A DNA stretch of 64,000 nucleotides, taken from an uncultured Aquimarina sp. GTDB lineage: Bacteria > Bacteroidota > Bacteroidia > Flavobacteriales > Flavobacteriaceae. The stretch's first letter is position 1. Each line of letters starts with the position of its first letter. Position numbers and translations under genes: made by a program. The notes beneath the pieces are model-generated. The model had not been told where the DNA came from. It did not search any database and was given only the letters and a program-made list of their open reading frames with translations. Shown in pieces: positions 9,451 through 17,631 of the stretch. The stretch spans positions 248,001 to 312,000 of the forward strand of contig CANNBP010000003.1 in the NCBI GenBank assembly GCA_947502885.1, written 5' to 3'.

Positions 9451-9802
9451 ATACGATGAACAGGAAGCTTATAAAAAAGCTAAGAAAAGGATTGAAGAAG
9501 AAAAAGGGTTTTATTCACACTTAGCCACCTATGTAGCTATCAACATTGCTTTGTTTTTCTTTAACAGCCATATTGTAGATTATATAGGTGCCGATTTAAA
9601 CGATCCAGGAACACAAAAATGGTTCTATTGGAATACCATTTTAACACCCATACTTTGGGGAATAGGCCTATTGATTCATGGATTATGGGTTTTTAAAGAA
9701 AAGACATTCTTAAAAAAATACTTTAACAAATCAGTCTTTAGTAAAGATTGGGAAGAGCGTAAAATTAAAGAGTTTATGGATCAAGACAAAAAACAAACTT
9801 AA
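9443..9802 (+). CDS. 2TM domain protein
   Basis: Small inner-membrane protein (119 aa) of the 2TM family: a basic amphipathic start (YKKAKKRIEEEKGFYSHLATY), two hydrophobic helices, GIGLLIHGLWVF, and the terminal signature DWEERKIKEFM. It overlaps the kinase stop by 8 nt, so translation is probably coupled. The same domain is fused to the kinase and repeated in the next gene, giving three copies in a row. A plausible role is to oligomerise with, or regulate, the kinase; this is inference. Confidence 0.85.
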   Translation: MNKYDEQEAYKKAKKRIEEEKGFYSHLATYVAINIALFFFNSHIVDYIGADLNDPGTQKWFYWNTILTPILWGIGLLIHGLWVFKEKTFLKKYFNKSVFSKDWEERKIKEFMDQDKKQT

Positions 9803-9845
9803 TGTTTACAAGTATTACCATCTATAAACAAAAAACAACAACACT

Positions 9846-10154
9846 ATGAAAGATTTGGATCAAGAAAGAAAATATGAAAGAGCACGTGAACGTGTAGAAG
9901 AATTAAAAAAATTCTACAACAACCTATCTTCTTATGCTATAGTAATTGCATTTTTAGCAGGGCTAAATTATTATCAAAACGGTTGGAGATATGCTTGGTT
10001 TTTATGGCCTGCATTTGGTTGGGGAATTGGCTTAGCCTTTCATGCTGTTAAAGCCTATAGAATCAATCCTATGTTTAATAAGGATTGGGAAGAGCGTAAA
10101 ATCAGAAAATACATGGAAGAAGAACAAGACAAAGACAAACAATTATGGGAGTAA
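9846..10154 (+). CDS. 2TM domain protein, second copy
   Basis: 102-aa member of the 2TM family, closer in sequence to the domain fused to the kinase than to its immediate neighbour (ERARERVEELKKFYNNLSSY; FGWGIGLAFHAVKAY; NKDWEERKIRKYM). It has two predicted membrane helices with charged ends in the cytoplasm. It lies 43 bp after the first 2TM gene and 63 bp before the LytTR regulator, on the same strand. Confidence 0.85.
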   Translation: MKDLDQERKYERARERVEELKKFYNNLSSYAIVIAFLAGLNYYQNGWRYAWFLWPAFGWGIGLAFHAVKAYRINPMFNKDWEERKIRKYMEEEQDKDKQLWE

Positions 10155-10217
10155 TATACCTGTCCATATTTTTGAAAACCTTAAAATTGCAAAAAATACA
10201 ATAAACCAGAGTTACTT

Positions 10218-10973
10218 ATGACTACCATTATTATCGAGGATGAAAAACCTGCTGCAAGACGTTTAAACAGAATGCTTAACGATTTTAACATCAAAGTAGA
10301 CACTATGTTACATTCTGTAGAAGAGTCTATTGCATGGTTTAAGACAAATGAACACCCTGATCTTATATTTTTAGACATTCAGTTAAGTGATGGATTGTCT
10401 TTCGAAATATTCGATACTATTACTATCAAAAGTTCTATTATTTTCACCACAGCTTATGATGAATATGCTCTTAAAGCTTTTAAGCTAAATAGCATAGACT
10501 ATCTTCTAAAACCTATTGATGATGATGAGTTAAAAATTGCAATCGACAAATATGAAGAACGATCACCTCAAAAGCAACAACTACAAGTTGATTTTGAAGA
10601 TATTAAAAAACTATTAATCAATCCAATAGATCGAGTCTACAAAAAACGATTCACTGCAAAAGTTGGTCAACATCTTAAAATATTTTCTGTTGAAGAAATA
10701 GAATGCTTCTATTCTGAAAACAAAGGAACTTATCTTCACACTACAGATAATAGAAATTACCTAATAGATTCTACCCTAGAATCTCTTGAAGATGAACTTA
10801 ATCCTTTACAGTTTTTTAGAACAAGTAGAAAATTCTACATCAATATCAATGCGATTAAGGATATTATCTCATATACTAATTCACGACTTCAAGTAAAACT
10901 CAATCACTTTAACGAACAAGACATTATTGTTGCCCGTGAAAGAGTTAAAGAATTTAAAGAATGGTTAGAATAG
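10218..10973 (+). CDS. LytTR family response regulator (partner of the LytS-2TM kinase)
   Basis: 251-aa response regulator. Receiver domain residues 1-120: acidic pocket IIIEDEK, phospho-acceptor Asp53 in LIFLDIQLSDG, Lys in LLKPIDD. The LytTR DNA-binding domain occupies about residues 145-251 (RFTAKVGQHLKIFSVEEIEC ... FFRTSRKFYININAI ... VARERVKEFKEWL). As the last gene of the kinase/2TM operon it is the obvious phosphorylation target of the kinase. LytTR proteins bind pairs of direct repeats roughly two helical turns apart; a pair of that geometry is seen at 61192-61222, but any link is speculative. Confidence 0.93.
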   Translation: MTTIIIEDEKPAARRLNRMLNDFNIKVDTMLHSVEESIAWFKTNEHPDLIFLDIQLSDGLSFEIFDTITIKSSIIFTTAYDEYALKAFKLNSIDYLLKPIDDDELKIAIDKYEERSPQKQQLQVDFEDIKKLLINPIDRVYKKRFTAKVGQHLKIFSVEEIECFYSENKGTYLHTTDNRNYLIDSTLESLEDELNPLQFFRTSRKFYININAIKDIISYTNSRLQVKLNHFNEQDIIVARERVKEFKEWLE

Positions 10974-11490
10974 TTTAATACATATTGTAACATTTAATTT
11001 TTCGCATTTTTTTTCCAAACAGTTGTTTTTACCTCTTTGAACTATTAAAGTATATCTTATTTATCTTTAATCAAGTTTGTACATCGTAGCCCCATCAAGA
11101 GATGCTATATCCAGTTTAAGCATTAGGTGACTACTTAATGTATATGATATAATTATTCAATACCCAAAAGGTTTTAATCTACAATTAAGAAATTATATCC
11201 TATACTAATTCGCAATAATAAACTTTTAGTTCATTTTAGATTTTCGAGTTTTTTTTACGATTCCATTAAATAAATGTCATGATTTCCTTATAAATCAAGA
11301 CATTCTTTGATTATGATTTTTGTCTCGATTTATAGGGAAAGTCTACTACAATTAATTACCCACATACTTTTACTTAAAATCATAAAACAACAAACTCTAT
11401 ATAAAACTCCAGTTAAATAGAAATGCTACTGGTAAACATTTATAACATCTCGGTACCAAATACCGGACTTTATTAATAAAACCAATAAAC
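10974..11490. other. 517-bp intergenic region with a long inverted repeat
   Basis: No gene was seen on either strand. The only structure is the inverted repeat at 11283-11340, listed separately. The rest is AT-rich; the promoter of the amine oxidase gene should lie here but no exact TAnnTTTG was found. Confidence 0.5.
11283..11340. repeat. 20-bp inverted repeat, hairpin with 18-nt loop
   Basis: TTTCCTTATAAATCAAGACA (11283-11302) pairs with TGTCTCGATTTATAGGGAAA (11321-11340), with one G-T wobble and one A-C mismatch. A smaller alternative hairpin (ATCAA with TTGAT) competes with the main stem. It is 150 bp before the amine oxidase start. It is not followed by a T run, so a simple terminator is less likely than a regulatory structure or a remnant of a small inverted-repeat element. 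Confidence 0.55.
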
Positions 11491-13140
11491 ATGAAAAACT
11501 CTAAAAGAAGAGAATTTATTAAGCTTTCATCAATTGTTGCTGCAGGAACAGTTATATTACCTAGTAGTATACTTGCCAAAAACCAAGAAAACAATCAAGT
11601 CGTCAATTACGACGTTGTTATTATTGGGGCGGGATTAGCCGGCCTTACTACTGCCCTACGCCTAGAACAAGCAGGAGTATCAAACATTCTAACCCTTGAA
11701 GCTAAAGACAGAGTTGGAGGAAGAACATTAAATATCCCAGTATCAGGAGGGTATGTCGCAGAGGGTGGTGGTCAATGGATTGGACCAAGTCAAACCACAA
11801 TTTATAGATTAATGAAAGAACTGAATATTACTTCATTTCCCAGTTACATTACCGGAAACACGGTAAACCCAAGTGAATTAAACAACGCTGAATTAGAAGA
11901 TTATAATACTGCTATAGCTCAATTAAACAACATGGCGGCCACGATTCCTTTATCCACCCCTTGGGATGCACCAAATGCTAACATCTGGGATACCACAACA
12001 CTCGAAAATTGGATGGATGCAAATATGAACACTTTGTACGGTAGTTTACAATTGTCTGCCGATATTGCAGGATTTCTTTCTGCAGAACCTTCTTCGATTT
12101 CATTACTATACTTTTTATTTTATGTTAACTCTGCCGGAAGCCTCGAAGCGTTGTTAAATGATGCTCAACAAGAACGTATTAGTGGCGGTGCTCAATCCAT
12201 AGCTCTTGCACTTGCCTGTAATATTAAATCTCCTATTAAACTAAACTCAAAGGTAAATTCAATAAACGATCTAGGTTCAGAGGTAAAAATAACCTATAAC
12301 AATTCGACCGTACTAACAAAAAAAGTGGTTATTGCAATGATGCCCAAAGATGTTTCAAATATTTCATTTATATCTGGCCTAAGTACTATAAGGCAAAACC
12401 TTCAAAACAATTGGATAGCTTCTAGTGGTGTAAAAATAAGTATTGTCTATAATTCTCCATTTTGGCGATGCGCAGGTTTTAATGGAACAGCTTATGGCAC
12501 TAACTTTACATTCATAAGGGATAACTCTCCTAAAGATGCTTCTTCGGGTATCTTAGTTTGTTTTCCAAATAATCAATTCATGTCTCAACCAGCAGCAAAA
12601 AGAGAGAAAATTGCTAAAGATGAAATTGAATCTTTCTTCGGAAAATCTGCACAATCAAATATTGACTACGTCGAGACAGATTGGGGCAATGAATCGACTA
12701 TAAGTGGATGTGTTTCTCCTCTTCCCGTAGGAGTTATGACTAATTATGGTAGCACAATAAGATTACCAGAAGGAAATATACATTGGGCAGGTACAGAAAC
12801 TAGTGAAATTTGGACGGGTTATATGGATGGAGCTATTAGATCAGGAGAAAGAGTTTCTCAGGAGATAATCTCTTTTGTATCAAATCAAAAGTGTCAAACA
12901 AATGAAATAAAAATGCACATATATCCTAATCCGTTTTTAGAAACTTTCACTATCCAAATACCTAAAGGAAATTGGACAATTAGAATCCAAAATATGCAAG
13001 GTCAACTCATTAAGACAAAAACAATTAAAAACCAGAGTACCATTCAAATGAGCATGGTAAATCACCCAGAAGGTATATATTCGATAAACTTGTTTAATGA
13101 GAGTAAAATGCTTACTGCCCAAATTGTTAAAAGACAATAA
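11491..13140 (+). CDS. Flavin amine oxidase with Tat signal and T9SS C-terminal sorting domain
   Basis: FAD-dependent amine oxidase of the monoamine oxidase type, which oxidises an amine to an aldehyde and releases H2O2 and ammonia. The N-terminus has a twin-arginine motif (SKRREFIKLSS, Arg6-Arg7) and a hydrophobic core ending ILA. The FAD site is VVIIGAGLAGLTTALRLEQAG followed by EAKDRVGGRT and GGQWIGPSQ; the C-terminal flavin contact is HWAGTETSEIWTGYMDGAIRSGERV. The last 80 residues (IYPNPFLETFTIQIPKG ... GIYSINLF) are a type A T9SS sorting domain. The pairing implies folding with FAD in the cytoplasm, Tat export, then T9SS passage to the surface or medium. The substrate is unknown. A GC-rich hairpin terminates the gene. 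Confidence 0.9.
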   Translation: MKNSKRREFIKLSSIVAAGTVILPSSILAKNQENNQVVNYDVVIIGAGLAGLTTALRLEQAGVSNILTLEAKDRVGGRTLNIPVSGGYVAEGGGQWIGPSQTTIYRLMKELNITSFPSYITGNTVNPSELNNAELEDYNTAIAQLNNMAATIPLSTPWDAPNANIWDTTTLENWMDANMNTLYGSLQLSADIAGFLSAEPSSISLLYFLFYVNSAGSLEALLNDAQQERISGGAQSIALALACNIKSPIKLNSKVNSINDLGSEVKITYNNSTVLTKKVVIAMMPKDVSNISFISGLSTIRQNLQNNWIASSGVKISIVYNSPFWRCAGFNGTAYGTNFTFIRDNSPKDASSGILVCFPNNQFMSQPAAKREKIAKDEIESFFGKSAQSNIDYVETDWGNESTISGCVSPLPVGVMTNYGSTIRLPEGNIHWAGTETSEIWTGYMDGAIRSGERVSQEIISFVSNQKCQTNEIKMHIYPNPFLETFTIQIPKGNWTIRIQNMQGQLIKTKTIKNQSTIQMSMVNHPEGIYSINLFNESKMLTAQIVKRQ

Positions 13141-13160
13141 TCAATATCACAAAATAAAAC

Positions 13161-13195
13161 AAGCGCAGTGACAATTAAAACACCTCACTGCGCTT
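13161..13195. terminator. Bidirectional terminator between amine oxidase and acyltransferase genes
   Basis: Perfect 10-bp stem AAGCGCAGTG (13161-13170) with CACTGCGCTT (13186-13195), loop 15 nt, in the gap between convergent genes. Confidence 0.7.
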
Positions 13196-13231
13196 ATTAT
13201 ATCAAATATAAATATAGTACGCTTAAATGTA

Positions 13232-14035
13232 TTAATACTCCCACTGTCTTTTTTTGTTCAAAGCTTCTTCTGCTTCGAGCTCTTCTTGTGGGATTACTTT
13301 AAGAAAAGAAGGATGTTGTTCTATAGCATATTCAAGTTTACCTACGATATCATCAATAGAATCATTTTCATAATCAATATCCAATGGCTTTTTTATCACC
13401 ATTGACTGTAAGATTCCTTTCTTTTTTATTCGCACTCCTTTTTTATCAAAAGATCTCCTAAAACCGTCTATAACTATGGGTATAACAACTGGTTTATATT
13501 TACGAATAATATGAGCAGTTCCTTTACGAATAGGTTTAAAAGGTTTTGTTGTACCTTGAGGAAAAGTAATTACCCATCCATCGTCCAAAGCTCTAGAAAT
13601 ATTAGTAATATCACTCATTTTTACTTGTCGATTTACCTCTTTTCCTTTTTCTCTCCAGGTACGCTCAACTGTAATGGCTCCAGCATATGCTAAAATCCTT
13701 GCCAATAAACCGGCTTTCATTGTTTCTTTGGCAGCAACATAGTACAAATTCATTTTGGGTTGCCATAAATACAATACATTTTTAATAGAATCTGTACGAC
13801 CACTTAAACTTGCATTAAACACATGAAACATTGCCACAACATCTGCAAAATAAGTTTGATGATTTGATACAAATAGTACATTACTATCTGGCAAATCTTT
13901 AAATATCTCACTTCCTTCTATTTGAAGCTCATTAAATCCGCGGTAACGCCTATGCGTTAACGCCCCCATAATTCGGATAAGCCACTTTTTAAAGAATAAT
14001 ATATGACCAAATGGATTTCTTTTAAATAATCCCAT
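13232..14035 (-). CDS. 1-acyl-sn-glycerol-3-phosphate acyltransferase-like protein (PlsC family)
   Basis: Membrane-associated acyltransferase of phospholipid or ornithine-lipid synthesis. Block I is present as SNHQTYFADVV, with His59 and Asp65 separated by five residues instead of the canonical four. Block III reads TFPQGTTKPFKPIRKG (residues 157-171), where classic enzymes have FPEGTRS. These shifts look like a subfamily trait rather than damage, since the frame is intact and the following IPIVIDGF block is conserved. It lies 42 bp downstream of the NUDIX gene and is probably co-transcribed with it. The acyl acceptor is uncertain. Confidence 0.8.
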   Translation of the reverse strand: MGLFKRNPFGHILFFKKWLIRIMGALTHRRYRGFNELQIEGSEIFKDLPDSNVLFVSNHQTYFADVVAMFHVFNASLSGRTDSIKNVLYLWQPKMNLYYVAAKETMKAGLLARILAYAGAITVERTWREKGKEVNRQVKMSDITNISRALDDGWVITFPQGTTKPFKPIRKGTAHIIRKYKPVVIPIVIDGFRRSFDKKGVRIKKKGILQSMVIKKPLDIDYENDSIDDIVGKLEYAIEQHPSFLKVIPQEELEAEEALNKKRQWEY

Positions 14036-14077
14036 AAGTAGAAAATCGGTTGTCTTTAGAATCGCAAATATACGAAA

Positions 14078-14722
14078 TCATAATTCCAAAGACGTCCTTA
14101 AAAAAGTTTTAAGCTCACTAAGCATCATTGCCGTTGCACCCCAAACTGTATAACCCATTAATTCAAAGGACGGTACTTCTATATTCGTTGCATAAGATGT
14201 CGATAATATTTTAGATATTACATTATTCTCATCCAGTAATTCGGCCACGGGAACTTCAATTACTTTAGCCACTTCTTCTTCTTGAATGATAAAATCAGGG
14301 GTCTTGTCTACATATCCCAAAAAAGGATGTACCCAGAAATTAGATGGAGGAATAAACACCTTTGTTAATGGCTTAACAACAGTTACCTTATCTATTCTCA
14401 CCCCTACCTCTTCTTCTGTCTCTCGTAAAGCTGCCATGGTATAATTTTTATCGAATGTTTCGACCTTCCCTCCTGGTAAAGCTACTTGTCCAGAATGCAC
14501 ACCTTTGTATATAGGTCTAAGTATAAGAGCTATATGTGCATTTTGCTCCTTAGGATAAAAAAGCATCATTACAGCTGCATCTCTAGGGTTTTTATCCTTG
14601 GGGTTCAACTTTTTCAATTCCTTCTTTCGTATTTCTGGAGCCATAATTAAATGAGAAGATTCTCCTGGTACTGACATTTTTTCTATTTTTGGAATTAAAT
14701 TTTTAAATGTTTCAAATGTCAT
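14078..14722 (-). CDS. NUDIX hydrolase, CoA pyrophosphatase type
   Basis: Cytosolic NUDIX enzyme (214 aa), probably cleaving CoA or acyl-CoA to phosphopantetheine and 3',5'-ADP. The CoA-type signature is visible: ALILRPIYKGVHSGQVALPG before the box, then GGKVETFDK ... ALRETEEEVGV (residues 84-108), with the catalytic Glu residues of RExxEE. The N-terminus (TFKNLIPKIEKM ... SHLIMAPEIRK) resembles flavobacterial homologues, supporting the ATG at 14722. That start overlaps the divergent cyclophilin gene, so the two 5' ends share 7-16 bp. The acyltransferase lies downstream, which suggests a lipid or CoA-turnover pair. Confidence 0.85.
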   Translation of the reverse strand: MTFETFKNLIPKIEKMSVPGESSHLIMAPEIRKKELKKLNPKDKNPRDAAVMMLFYPKEQNAHIALILRPIYKGVHSGQVALPGGKVETFDKNYTMAALRETEEEVGVRIDKVTVVKPLTKVFIPPSNFWVHPFLGYVDKTPDFIIQEEEVAKVIEVPVAELLDENNVISKILSTSYATNIEVPSFELMGYTVWGATAMMLSELKTFLRTSLEL

Positions 14723-15465
14723 TTATTCGGTTAGTTTTATGTTTCGCATTTACTATTGCACTATTCTCTAATTGTGAGAACACACAATCTAAAAAAAATA
14801 AACAGAATATAAAAACCGTCAGCACCGCAGATACCTTAAATGTTAAAAATAAAGCTTCAGAAACAATAAGCAAGAAGAAAGCAGAGGTAAAAAAGGATAG
14901 TATAATCGAAGAACCTTTTAAACTTACAAACAAAAATCTTATTGAGTTCATGACTAACTATGGGAAAGAAAACCCCGAGACTTTAGTTAAATTAAAAACC
15001 ATTTACGGTAACATACATATTCAACTTTATAAAGAAACACCTCTTCATAGAGCCAACTTTATATATTTAGTTAAACAAAAATATTTTGACGAAACTTTCT
15101 TTTATCGTGTAGCAAAAGGGTTTGTTATACAAGGTGGGAATAGTGACAGGCAAGAAATGGCAGCCAAACGTTTTGAAATAGGCGATTATACTGTACCACA
15201 AGAACAAGTTAAAGGTTTAAAACACACCAGAGGATCCGTAGCTTTATCCAAACAATGGGAGCACAATCCATCTAATCGCTCTACTCCATTTGAGTTTTTT
15301 ATTGTCATTGCCAAAAAAGGAGCTTCTCATTTGGATGGAGAACATACCATATTTGGAAAAGTAGTAAAAGGAATGAAAGTTGCTGATAAAATATCGAATG
15401 TCCCTGTGGATAGTAGCGAATGGCCCAAAGAAAATATCTTTATTACTGCAGAAGTAATACGTTAA
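14716..15465 (+). CDS. Peptidyl-prolyl cis-trans isomerase (cyclophilin) lipoprotein
   Basis: Periplasmic or membrane-anchored cyclophilin-type PPIase that helps fold exported proteins. The N-terminus is a lipoprotein signal (VLCFAFTIALFSNC). A Lys/Ser/Thr-rich linker of about 60 residues is followed by the cyclophilin domain: GNIHIQLYKETPLHRANF, FFYRVAKGFVIQGGN, GSVALSKQWEHNPSNRSTPFE and HTIFGKVVKGM. The active-site F-Y-R-V and Q-G-G are present. Starts at 14707 and 14716 are both possible; 14716 gives the cleaner signal peptide. Either start overlaps the first codons of the divergent NUDIX gene, an unusual head-to-head layout. Confidence 0.88.
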   Translation: MSFIRLVLCFAFTIALFSNCENTQSKKNKQNIKTVSTADTLNVKNKASETISKKKAEVKKDSIIEEPFKLTNKNLIEFMTNYGKENPETLVKLKTIYGNIHIQLYKETPLHRANFIYLVKQKYFDETFFYRVAKGFVIQGGNSDRQEMAAKRFEIGDYTVPQEQVKGLKHTRGSVALSKQWEHNPSNRSTPFEFFIVIAKKGASHLDGEHTIFGKVVKGMKVADKISNVPVDSSEWPKENIFITAEVIR

Positions 15466-15590
15466 CAGGAAAAATCAATTTTTCTATAGGTATTAAAATT
15501 TCCAAAAAAACGATTATTATTTAGGGTACACATATTTGAGATACGTCATTTTATTAATTCAATATTAATGTATAGTAAACGTATCAGAAT

Positions 15591-16799
15591 ATGAAGACTA
15601 GCGCTCTAAATAAAATTAAATATTTTTTATTAGCAATCATTTTATCTATAACTGTTTCTTGTCAAAATGATGACAATGATATCACAACAGAAACCAATGA
15701 AACTATAATTTACGACTGGAAATTACAATCAGGAAATGGTAATCCAAAAAATTATAACTTAGGAATCATTTTTGAAGCCAAAGACAATAATGCTCCACAA
15801 AACACATATACTGAGTTATTAGATCGTATGATTGGCAATGGAGACTTTTCCCTTTTTAAAACCGTACCTTTTAAAGGCAACAAAGAAAAATTTAACATTT
15901 ATTATGCTGTAATTTCTAAAAGCAAAGACAAAAACAAGCTAACTTATAGCAAAGATATGCTTTCTAGTATTCGCTCTAAAGCCAATAATTATTTCTCGAG
16001 TAACAAAAATATATTTAAAACCTCTAATGATCCCAATGTCATAAATAACTTTGCCAAAAACATGGCTAGTGCTTCTGGGTTTGATCTTAACAAAGCTCAA
16101 AACTCTTTTTTTTATGCAGACGAACTAGCACTAAACTCGAATACTATAAATAGTGATCAAACAGAGATAATTAAACGTAATTTAAAAAGGTTTGACTATC
16201 TATTTGAACAAAAACAATTTGACACACAAGTTTATATTTCTAATGGTATACAAAATGCTTATGCCAAAACAGATACAGAAAGAAAAAAGATTTATATGGG
16301 CTATATTGACTATTCTATATTTGGTTTAGTATCATCTAACCTTGTTCACCCAGATAGCTTTGCTGTTACTTTTTCTCATGAATTTGGTCATACTTTTGCA
16401 CTATTCAAAGATGAATATTACCCCATCGAAAATGACGCCAGTAGCGGTAATATAGGTAGTTTTTCCAATAATATTGTCACTACAGGGTTTACTTTTAACT
16501 CAACCATTTTTGATCCTAATAAAACACATACAAATCCTTGGTTTGCAAATTATATACCGGTATTGATTGCCGAAAAAGATGAAAACGGGTCAAACCAAGA
16601 TCTTTTTGACTTTATCCAAGGTCCAATACCATCTTATGATGGTAACTTGATACAAGGAGGATCTGGCAGTTTTGGCGCTTATAGGACTTCAGAAAATACA
16701 ATCATGAGGTTCTATTTTCAGTTTTCAAAAAATCAATGGGAAAAAGGTTGGTCTCCTGTACAGCAGTTTTACATTAATTATTTTATAAAACGAATTTAA
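15591..16799 (+). CDS. M64-like zinc metallopeptidase lipoprotein
   Basis: Predicted lipoprotein (lipobox ending TVSC, Cys24, followed by QNDDND). A zinc-peptidase motif, SHEFGHTFALFKDEY, is at residues 262-276: HExxH (His263, Glu264, His267) extended by a conserved DEY, which is the hallmark of the IgA-peptidase M64 group. Upstream, YIDYSIFGLVSSNLVHPDSFAVTF is the strand-helix lead-in, although M64 homologues usually carry a longer beta-sandwich N-terminal domain. The acidic residues after Cys suggest export to the outer surface. Substrates are unknown. A perfect hairpin follows the gene. Confidence 0.8.
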   Translation: MKTSALNKIKYFLLAIILSITVSCQNDDNDITTETNETIIYDWKLQSGNGNPKNYNLGIIFEAKDNNAPQNTYTELLDRMIGNGDFSLFKTVPFKGNKEKFNIYYAVISKSKDKNKLTYSKDMLSSIRSKANNYFSSNKNIFKTSNDPNVINNFAKNMASASGFDLNKAQNSFFYADELALNSNTINSDQTEIIKRNLKRFDYLFEQKQFDTQVYISNGIQNAYAKTDTERKKIYMGYIDYSIFGLVSSNLVHPDSFAVTFSHEFGHTFALFKDEYYPIENDASSGNIGSFSNNIVTTGFTFNSTIFDPNKTHTNPWFANYIPVLIAEKDENGSNQDLFDFIQGPIPSYDGNLIQGGSGSFGAYRTSENTIMRFYFQFSKNQWEKGWSPVQQFYINYFIKRI

Positions 16800-16823
16800 T
16801 AAAACAAGCCGACAAGAACATTT

Positions 16824-16854
16824 ATAACTGATTCTAGTATGTAGAATCAGTTAT
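16824..16854. terminator. Bidirectional terminator after the M64-like gene
   Basis: Perfect 13-bp stem ATAACTGATTCTA (16824-16836) with TAGAATCAGTTAT (16842-16854), 5-nt loop, between convergent genes. Confidence 0.75.
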
Positions 16855-16866
16855 TATATTCTAAAA

Positions 16867-17592
16867 CTATAGTTTTTGTGTATAATAATTATAATCCTTA
16901 AGCACTGTATCCAAAAATTGTCGATCATATAATTCTGATTGCACTTCTAACACGTTTTCAACTTTGTTTCTCAACGCTGTTAATGTTTTATAATCATTCG
17001 ACCTCTTAGCTATAAGATACGTCTCTTTGATTAATCTCACATCTTTATCAGAAAGTTTGGTAACATTCAAAAATTTTGGTTGATAAGAATCTTCTACTTC
17101 TTCTAATATAGTATGAGAAATTTTCACCTTTCTTTTATTGGTTATCACTATTGTTCCTGCTGCTGCATCCCCTAATCTTTGATGTTTTTCTGAAAACAAA
17201 ATACTTAAAACTCCAACTGCCGAAGCAAAAATCCAAATATCAACCAATCTAAGCATCCATCGAATCATATAATTACTCCAGTGTACAGGAAGTCCATCTA
17301 CACGTACAACCCTGATTTTCATTATCATTTTACCTACGGTCCTTCCATTAAAAATAATATGCATGTATAAAGAATAAAATGAAACCGGTAGAAATAACAA
17401 TGACTGTATCCCAAATACGGTCCAATTATCACTAAAGGCAGTTCCCAAAAGTGCCGTAATAAAGTTTACTATAAACAAATACAGCCAAAAAATAACAGCA
17501 TCTATTAAAAAAGCCAATATTCGCTCGCCTAGGCCAACAGTTTTATAATCTAGATTTACATTCTGTGTAGTATTGATTGCTATATTTGTCAT
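16867..17592 (-). CDS. RDD family membrane protein
   Basis: Inner-membrane protein (241 aa). The RDD domain (residues about 20-155) is recognisable from LGERILAFLIDAVIFWLYLF, the loop FNGRTVGKMIMKIRVVRVDG, and EKHQRLGDAAAGTIVI. A cytosolic C-terminal tail of about 85 residues follows. RDD proteins are linked to ion exchange or stress but lack a fixed role. It diverges by 39 bp from the SpoIIM-like gene that opens the plus-strand DUF4129/MoxR/DUF58 cluster. This RDD-SpoIIM arrangement is common in Bacteroidota, so they probably work together. Confidence 0.88.
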   Translation of the reverse strand: MTNIAINTTQNVNLDYKTVGLGERILAFLIDAVIFWLYLFIVNFITALLGTAFSDNWTVFGIQSLLFLPVSFYSLYMHIIFNGRTVGKMIMKIRVVRVDGLPVHWSNYMIRWMLRLVDIWIFASAVGVLSILFSEKHQRLGDAAAGTIVITNKRKVKISHTILEEVEDSYQPKFLNVTKLSDKDVRLIKETYLIAKRSNDYKTLTALRNKVENVLEVQSELYDRQFLDTVLKDYNYYTQKL

Positions 17593-17631
17593 TTAAAAGT
17601 AAGTCATTATCTTTAACCAAAATTGTTTTAG

